A stretch of DNA of 64,000 nt from an uncultured Lachnospiraceae bacterium (GTDB lineage Bacteria; Bacillota; Clostridia; Lachnospirales; Lachnospiraceae): positions 1 to 64,000 of the forward strand of contig CANSPM010000003.1 in assembly GCA_947648875.1 (NCBI GenBank). Direction: 5' to 3'. Below are positions 57,750 through 64,000 of the stretch, piece by piece; position 1 is the first letter of the stretch, and every line of letters begins with the position of its first letter. A program made the position numbers and the translations under genes. Under the pieces are notes generated by a model, which was not told where the DNA came from, searched no databases, and saw only the letters and a list, made by a program, of their open reading frames with translations.

Positions 57750-58821
57750 AGGCAGAATTATTCAGATTTTGCCCACCCTCTCTTATGGGGACGGTGTGAG
57801 CAACGATACATTGGCGATTGACAGGATACTTAGAAAGAATGATTTCCGTACAAAGATCTATGCGGAGAATATAGACAAGCGCGTATCAAAGGAGGCGGTA
57901 CAGCATATCACCCGCCTGCCAAGGCTTAGAGAGAGGGACATCATTCTATATCATCTCTCTACCGGAAGCAGGCTGAATGACATGCTACCCGGTTTAAAGG
58001 CAAGGATAATAATAATATATCACAATATTACACCAGATAAATATTTTGCCGATTATCATGATTTCTCTGCTACACTGTGCAGAGAAGGGCGTAAGAGTCT
58101 TTCAAAACTCTGTTCGGTACCGGAATACTGCCTTGCGGATTCTCCGTACAACAGGGAGGAACTGCTGGCAAACGGGTATTCCTGTAAAATAGATGTGATG
58201 CCCATCATCATACCCTTCGAGGATTATGAGAAAGTTCCCAGCGCAAAGGTTATGTCCAGATATGAGAAGGATGGGTATACCAATATTATCTTTACGGGGA
58301 GAATCGCTCCAAATAAGAAGCAGGAAGATATCATCGAAGTGTTTGCGTATTACCAGAAATTTTATAATCCAAAATCAAGGTTATTTCTTGTGGGATCTTA
58401 TCACAATATGGAGAAATATCTGAGACGGCTACAGGATTATGCGCAGCAATTGGGTGTGAATCATGTTATATTTACCGGCCACATTCCTTTTGATGAAATT
58501 TTGGCCTATTATCATTTAGCAGATATTTTTCTGTGTATGAGTGAACATGAAGGATTTTGTATCCCGTTGGTGGAAGCTATGTATTTTCAGATACCGATCA
58601 TCGCGCGGTCCGGAACAGGGGTCACGGGAACACTGGGGGACGGTGGCATCCTTTTGGAAGAGAAAAAGCCCCTGGAGACGGCCGGGCTGATCCATTATGT
58701 TCTGGAACATCCCCAGGTTCGTGAGACACTAATTAAGAGGGGAAGCAGGCGGTTGGAGGATTTTGCGGCGGAACGCATGGAACGGTTGTTTATGAATTAT
58801 TTAAATGCCTTTATGGCTTGA
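57736..58821 (+). CDS. GT4 family glycosyltransferase
   Basis: IIFTGRIAPNKKQEDIIEVF, FLCMSEHEGFCIPLVEAMYFQIPIIAR. Confidence 0.93.
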   Translation: MRKNKGRIIQILPTLSYGDGVSNDTLAIDRILRKNDFRTKIYAENIDKRVSKEAVQHITRLPRLRERDIILYHLSTGSRLNDMLPGLKARIIIIYHNITPDKYFADYHDFSATLCREGRKSLSKLCSVPEYCLADSPYNREELLANGYSCKIDVMPIIIPFEDYEKVPSAKVMSRYEKDGYTNIIFTGRIAPNKKQEDIIEVFAYYQKFYNPKSRLFLVGSYHNMEKYLRRLQDYAQQLGVNHVIFTGHIPFDEILAYYHLADIFLCMSEHEGFCIPLVEAMYFQIPIIARSGTGVTGTLGDGGILLEEKKPLETAGLIHYVLEHPQVRETLIKRGSRRLEDFAAERMERLFMNYLNAFMA

Positions 58822-58837
58822 AAAAGAAGAGGGAAAG

Positions 58838-60013
58838 ATGGGAAAAATTGCTTTTGTTATTCAGAGATATGGGCTGGAGGTCAACGGGGGAGCGGAACTA
58901 CAGTGCAGGTTGTACGCAGAGCATATGGCAAAATACTATGATGTGGATGTACTGACCACAAAGGCAATAGACTATACCACCTGGCAGGATGAATACGAGG
59001 CGGATACGGAAGAAATCAACGGTGTCACTGTGAGGAGATTTTCTGTGGAGAAAACCAGGGACCGTAAAAGTTTTGACATCCTGTCTTTGAAAATATTACA
59101 ATTGGATGCTACTCTGGAAGAGGAGGAGGACTGGATGCGCAGACAGGGCCCCTGCTGTCCATCCCTGATTCAGTATATCAGAGAGCACGGAGAGGATTAT
59201 AAGGTTTTTATCTTTAATACCTATTTGTACTATACCACTTATTTTGGACTTCCGGAAGTCAGTAACAAGGCGATCATGATACCCACGGCGCACGATGAAT
59301 TGCCAATTTATCTGAATATATTCAGGAAGTTGTTCGCTTTGCCTGTGGGATACTTTTATCATACGGTTCAGGAAAAGGAGTTTGTGGAGAGAAGATTCCA
59401 TACGGAACATAAGCTGCACAATAATGGACAGGGAGGAGTAGGAATTGATCTTCCACAGGATGTCTCTGTAGAAAGATTCCGCCGGAAATATGGTGTGGAA
59501 GATTTTGTAGTCTATATTGGAAGGGTAGATGAACACAAGGGATGTAGAGAGCTGGCTCTCTATTTTCAGGAGTATAAGAGAAGAAACGGTAGCGGCCTGC
59601 AATTGTTGTATCTGGGGAAACAGGTGTGTGAACTGCCACAGGATGACAGCATCCGCAGTCTTGGCTTTGTGGATGAACAGGATAAATTTGATGCTCTCGC
59701 GGCATGCAGATTTTTGATTCTTCCCTCACAGTTTGAGAGTCTGTCCATTGTGGTACTGGAAGCCATGGCTATGCGCAGGCCTGTCTTGATTCAGGGAAAC
59801 TGTGAGGTGGTAAAGGCGCATTGTCTCGCAAGCAACGGAGGCCTGTATTATCATAATTATTTTGAGTTTGAGGGATGCATGAACTACCTGCTGCATCACA
59901 GTGGGTTATGTGAGCAGATGGGGAAGAACGGTGAGGATTATGTCAGGCGGTACTATGCCTGGGACGCGATCGAGACGCGTCTGCGGAATATGATCGAGCA
60001 GATTGGAACATGA
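58838..60013 (+). CDS. GT4 family glycosyltransferase
   Basis: IAFVIQRYGLEVNGGAELQCRLYAEHM, VYIGRVDEHKGCRELALYF, PSQFESLSIVVLEAMAMRRPVL. Confidence 0.92.
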   Translation: MGKIAFVIQRYGLEVNGGAELQCRLYAEHMAKYYDVDVLTTKAIDYTTWQDEYEADTEEINGVTVRRFSVEKTRDRKSFDILSLKILQLDATLEEEEDWMRRQGPCCPSLIQYIREHGEDYKVFIFNTYLYYTTYFGLPEVSNKAIMIPTAHDELPIYLNIFRKLFALPVGYFYHTVQEKEFVERRFHTEHKLHNNGQGGVGIDLPQDVSVERFRRKYGVEDFVVYIGRVDEHKGCRELALYFQEYKRRNGSGLQLLYLGKQVCELPQDDSIRSLGFVDEQDKFDALAACRFLILPSQFESLSIVVLEAMAMRRPVLIQGNCEVVKAHCLASNGGLYYHNYFEFEGCMNYLLHHSGLCEQMGKNGEDYVRRYYAWDAIETRLRNMIEQIGT

Positions 60014-60090
60014 TTGACGCGCAAATAGATATTGGATGTATATTGCTGCCGGGCGGAGACGGGAGGCACATACATTGCGGGAGATGGGAT

Positions 60091-62154
60091 ATGGGAACAG
60101 GTGTTGTCACTTTACTGGCTATGCTGGCTTTCAGCTGTGTGATATGGCAATGGAAAAAAGAGAGGCGCTTTTCCGGCGTATTCATATATGGGCAGTTATA
60201 CTTTTGGAGTACCCATATCCTGGTCAGCGCAATGCTCATGTGGCTGGATATTTACCGGATATGGTATGCGTCCGCAGGCACATTGATTATCGCACTGGCG
60301 GTCCTTCTGGTAAGCTGTGCTGTGTACAGAAAGAAGCGGACCGGGAAAAAAGGGGGAAAAGTCTGCGACAGGCAGGATATTTGCGTCCTGATTTTCTGTA
60401 TTCTGATGGCGGTGTGTATGCACGAAAAGAATGAATTATATGGTATGAGCCAGGATGAGGGCGTGTATCAGACAATGGCCATCTCATACATGTGCGGGAA
60501 TAATGACAATCAAAGGACAATGCAGGAATATGGGGAATTGAGAGAAGAAGATAAGCCGGCATTCCTGAATAAATTAAACGATGTCATTTCCCATGGGATG
60601 CACGGATACTATCTGTTTTGCGGAGATTATATACCACAGAATATGCAGGAACAGTATAGCGAGACATCCGGCTATTATCATGGGGTGCCCACATATGCCG
60701 CTACCATGGCATTGTGGGGAAGCATTTTTGGCTGGAAAAATATGATGGGAGTTCAGACGCTGTTCTATGTGCTGGCTGTTCTCCTGTTTTATGAAATGCT
60801 CCGTAAAATGAATTTATCTGCGTTAAAGCGCGCGGTGTTGCTGGTAATATATATGCTTTCGCCAATTATGGTGTGGCTGGGAAAATCCTCTCTGTGCGAA
60901 CTGCTTCTGGCATGTCTGATCAATTGGTTTCTATACGAACTTATGTGGGAGGAGAGCAGGTCTTTTCAGGCTGTTCGGATTGCGTTACCCATCCTTACGT
61001 TCGCGTTTACCCATTTGTCAATCTACACACTTATGCCCATGTTTGTGGTTTGCCTGCTGATACACTTCTGGAATGACAGGAGTCTTGTATTTTTGAAGGC
61101 AGGACTCTATATTTCGGCAGGGTATCTTGCGGGAATATTATTTACGGCATGGTGCTACACGGAATATTTTTATATGAACGTGAACTTACTGACCCGGCTT
61201 CCTTTTATTGACAATGGGAATGTGCTGCTTATTCTGTGCCTGTGCGGGGCTGGAAGCGCCGCGCTGTTTGTCGTTCTGTATCTCTATAAGCGAAACTTGC
61301 CGCGATTATCAATCGGGCTGCGGATATGGGGACTCAGAATTGTGGCGGGAATATTTACAGTGGAAAGCATCTGGGTCATAATCCGAACATTTATAACCGA
61401 AGGACCGTGGGAAAAGCTGACGATTCTGACCTATATACTTCTCACAGGCGTCGTAACGCTTCCGGCTGTGCTTTTCTTTTTGATCGGAAAGACAAAAATT
61501 TTCTGTTCTGACGGGAAAAGCGCGATTATCACATGGTTCTTTTTATACTGTGTGTTGATCTACGCAATGCTGTTTCGCAGATGGATCATCAATCACTATT
61601 ACGGAGACCGTTATCTCGCTCCGTTTATTGTGGGTATTCTGTTGATGATGGGGATTGTATTGGAGCGGACTGCGGTGGGACGACTTGGACATTGGCTGTT
61701 TGCTTTATGCGGCCTGACCGCTCTGGGTTATCTTGTCCATCACAGCGGATATATTGTGACGCACAAAGATGATACCAGAATAGAGTGGGATTTTCTGGAG
61801 GAAATATGTGATAATTTGAATGAGGAAGATGCTGTGATTTTGGACGACTACCATATGATAAGCTGTTTCTTCCCAATCAGAGACTTGACGGGAGCGTACT
61901 GTTATCCTGTGTTTGGGGAGGATATTTCCCAAACGGCGGCCAGGTTGATGGCTTTGGGAAGAGATGTATATTATTTGGGGGGAACAGAGGAACTGCCGCA
62001 GGGCTGCGCAATAATAGGGGAGTGGGAGGTCGGCTATTATGAATACGCAGGCCTGGAAAACGCAGGTGTATCTGATCCGCTGAAGATGGCGGACTCATCT
62101 TTTAAATCGGTGTGGAGACTTGCCAGACTCCACACCTTTAACAGAACAGATTAA
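60091..62154 (+). CDS. Polytopic GT-C-like membrane protein (start 60010 also possible)
   Basis: Many TM helices; SQDEGVYQTMAISY resembles the acidic first-loop motif of GT-C enzymes. Confidence 0.75.
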   Translation: MGTGVVTLLAMLAFSCVIWQWKKERRFSGVFIYGQLYFWSTHILVSAMLMWLDIYRIWYASAGTLIIALAVLLVSCAVYRKKRTGKKGGKVCDRQDICVLIFCILMAVCMHEKNELYGMSQDEGVYQTMAISYMCGNNDNQRTMQEYGELREEDKPAFLNKLNDVISHGMHGYYLFCGDYIPQNMQEQYSETSGYYHGVPTYAATMALWGSIFGWKNMMGVQTLFYVLAVLLFYEMLRKMNLSALKRAVLLVIYMLSPIMVWLGKSSLCELLLACLINWFLYELMWEESRSFQAVRIALPILTFAFTHLSIYTLMPMFVVCLLIHFWNDRSLVFLKAGLYISAGYLAGILFTAWCYTEYFYMNVNLLTRLPFIDNGNVLLILCLCGAGSAALFVVLYLYKRNLPRLSIGLRIWGLRIVAGIFTVESIWVIIRTFITEGPWEKLTILTYILLTGVVTLPAVLFFLIGKTKIFCSDGKSAIITWFFLYCVLIYAMLFRRWIINHYYGDRYLAPFIVGILLMMGIVLERTAVGRLGHWLFALCGLTALGYLVHHSGYIVTHKDDTRIEWDFLEEICDNLNEEDAVILDDYHMISCFFPIRDLTGAYCYPVFGEDISQTAARLMALGRDVYYLGGTEELPQGCAIIGEWEVGYYEYAGLENAGVSDPLKMADSSFKSVWRLARLHTFNRTD

Positions 62155-62168
62155 ATGAGAGGAGGAGA

Positions 62169-64000
62169 ATGACTGTGAGAAGAGGAGGCAAACGATATGG
62201 ATTACTGTCTTTGTTGCTGGCAGGAATGCTGGCCATGACTTCCCAGGGAGAGGGATTGCGGGTGTTGGCGGCGGAATCGGAAGAGAACTCTGTACAGGCG
62301 GAGATAGTGCCGGAAACAGTCAGCGGGAATGAGGAAGCCGCAGGACAAAAGCCCCTTGAGGCGGTTCAGGAGCAGGACAGGGATCTGGATTACATTCTGG
62401 GACGCCCCATGACGTCTGAGGAGAGACGGGAGCAGGAAGAGCTGTTCGATTATTACATGGGGCTTGGTGCCGGCGTAATTGAGCCGGAAGAACTGCCGGA
62501 GGACGGTATTCTTCCCGGCGAATTGATGCAGGTCATGGGAAATCTGCCGACGCGGTATGACGCAAGGGATGTAAACGGCAGGAATCTGGTTCCGGACATC
62601 AGAAATCAGGGACAATTTGGAACCTGTTGGTGCTATTCCAGCATAGCCTGTCTGGAGATCAATCTGATTAAGAATGGCCTGGCGGATACGGACGTAGATT
62701 TGTCTGAACATCACCTGGCCTTTTTTGCCAATTATTCCGCGCCGGATCCCCTGGGAAATGACGGCCAGGCCAGGAGTTATTATGATGCCAATAAGGCAAA
62801 CGGGGTTACATATTACGACAGAGGCGGAAATTATGTAATGGCTGCCGGGGCGTTCATGAATTGGAAAGGTGCGGTGGCGGAAGGTTTGATTTCGGACAGC
62901 ATGGTGACATCCTTCCAGATAGACGCTGACGACACTGCGCTTGCCTATGACAGCGATATTTATTACATGAGTAACTGGCATCAGATTCCAATGTCTGAGA
63001 CAGCGGCGATAAAAACGGCAATCATGGAGTACGGGGCGGTGGGACTCAGCTATTATTCGTATAAAGATTATTACAACCCCGATACGGCAGCATCCTATTG
63101 TCCGGAGGAAAGGAGCACGAACCATGCGGTGGCAGTGGTGGGCTGGGACGACTCATACTCCAGGGAAAATTTTAATACCATGCCTCCCCATGACGGCGCA
63201 TGGCTGGTCAGAAACTCATGGGGCAACGCATGGGGAGATGGGGGTTATTTTTGGCTGTCCTATGAAGACCGGTCGGTCTACCAGATTATGTATGCGTTCG
63301 AAGGACAAAAAAGTGATATATATGACAATAATTATCAATACGATCACGCCACGCTCAACGGTTATATGGGTATAACCAAGGCGGCGAATGTGTTTACCGC
63401 TAAGGCGAACGGAAACAAAATGGAAGAACTGAGCGCGATTGGCATTGATCTATCCAGCGCGGGAGTCCGTTACAGCCTACAGATTTATACGAATCTGGCA
63501 GATCCCGCAGACCCTGCCAGCGGCGTGCCCATGCTCTCATCTCCGCAGGAGGGCCTGACGGGATATGCCGGATACTATATGATTCCGTTAAAGGAAAATA
63601 TACTCATTGAACCGGAAGACACTTTTTCCATTGTATTTGAGGTTGACGGAATCTCGGGAGAATATGTCAATGTGGCATGCGAATATGATTCGAATACTTA
63701 CCGTCACAGTGAGCCGGAGGCAAATCCAGGTGAGAGCTTTTTTACAAGAGGAGGGAGCGGTTGGTATGACTTCGGGGAAATGTATGACAAGAATCTGAAG
63801 ATAAAGGCATACACCAGCGATACGGAAATTGTGTCTGTTCCATGCCGGGGAATCTCCATGTCATGTCCTGATAAAGTGATTGATGTCGGCGCCACGGCTA
63901 TTTGCGAGGTCCGTTTTAACCCGGCCAACACAACAAACAAAATGCTTAGATGGAGCAGCAGCGATCCGGCTGTACTTGCGGTGAGTGAAGACGGCCAGAT
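62169..64000 (+). CDS. Secreted papain-like (C1) cysteine protease with lectin-like domain and start of a BIG2-like Ig domain; 3'-partial, absent from the ORF track
   Basis: Manual translation from ATG 62169: MTVRRGGKRYGLLSLLLAGMLAMTSQGEGLRVLAAES... QGQFGTCWCYSSIACLE (Cys), TNHAVAVVGWDDSYS (His), WLVRNSWGNAWGDGGYFWLSYED (Asn), ending ...LRWSSSDPAVLAVSEDGQ; no stop seen before the window end. Confidence 0.93.
   Translation, partial: MTVRRGGKRYGLLSLLLAGMLAMTSQGEGLRVLAAESEENSVQAEIVPETVSGNEEAAGQKPLEAVQEQDRDLDYILGRPMTSEERREQEELFDYYMGLGAGVIEPEELPEDGILPGELMQVMGNLPTRYDARDVNGRNLVPDIRNQGQFGTCWCYSSIACLEINLIKNGLADTDVDLSEHHLAFFANYSAPDPLGNDGQARSYYDANKANGVTYYDRGGNYVMAAGAFMNWKGAVAEGLISDSMVTSFQIDADDTALAYDSDIYYMSNWHQIPMSETAAIKTAIMEYGAVGLSYYSYKDYYNPDTAASYCPEERSTNHAVAVVGWDDSYSRENFNTMPPHDGAWLVRNSWGNAWGDGGYFWLSYEDRSVYQIMYAFEGQKSDIYDNNYQYDHATLNGYMGITKAANVFTAKANGNKMEELSAIGIDLSSAGVRYSLQIYTNLADPADPASGVPMLSSPQEGLTGYAGYYMIPLKENILIEPEDTFSIVFEVDGISGEYVNVACEYDSNTYRHSEPEANPGESFFTRGGSGWYDFGEMYDKNLKIKAYTSDTEIVSVPCRGISMSCPDKVIDVGATAICEVRFNPANTTNKMLRWSSSDPAVLAVSEDGQ

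Noticed and set aside
62202-63125. 307-aa minus-strand ORF, the longest ORF listed in this region
   Set aside because: Antisense to the edge-truncated C1 protease, which has clear catalytic motifs; the track omits the real gene because it lacks a stop within the window.

Overview
The window is chromosomal DNA from a Firmicute, most likely Lachnospiraceae/Clostridia (inferred from protein family content and gene order). Nearly every gene is on the + strand. Left part (1-18.4 kb) is conserved core: uvrB (5'-truncated by the window edge), uvrA, an mreB/mbl-flhO-flhP-type cluster with a FlgJ-like rod-binding protein, recD2, comF, a YvyF-type flagellar regulator, two membrane proteins, cdaA-cdaR-glmM, an HPr-like protein and a reverse-strand divergent-PAP2 protein. 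From about 18.5 kb to the end is a very large cell-surface glycan locus. It holds many GT2/GT4 glycosyltransferases, two polyprenyl-phosphate sugar transferases, a Wzz-like protein, an EpsG-like polymerase, a PglF/CapD-type dehydratase, an epimerase, GtrA, several GT-C-like membrane proteins, a GHMP kinase-nucleotidyltransferase fusion and a Wzm/Wzt-type ABC exporter. Interleaved with these are secreted proteins: three with different N-termini share the same C-terminal double DUF4214 module, one papain-like protease carries a shorter DUF4214-like tail, and a second papain-like protease runs off the right edge and is missing from the ORF track. The most interesting observations are the DUF4214 module shared by surface proteins (with divergent cytoplasmic DUF4214-like proteins between the GTs), the kinase-nucleotidyltransferase fusion, a stand-alone Spo0A DNA-binding domain with an upstream 0A-box match, a GT4/Stealth-like/beta-sandwich fusion, and several unexplained intergenic repeats and hairpins. 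No rRNA, tRNA, CRISPR array or transposase was recognised. All calls were made by reading the sequence and from memory of families; no database search was run.
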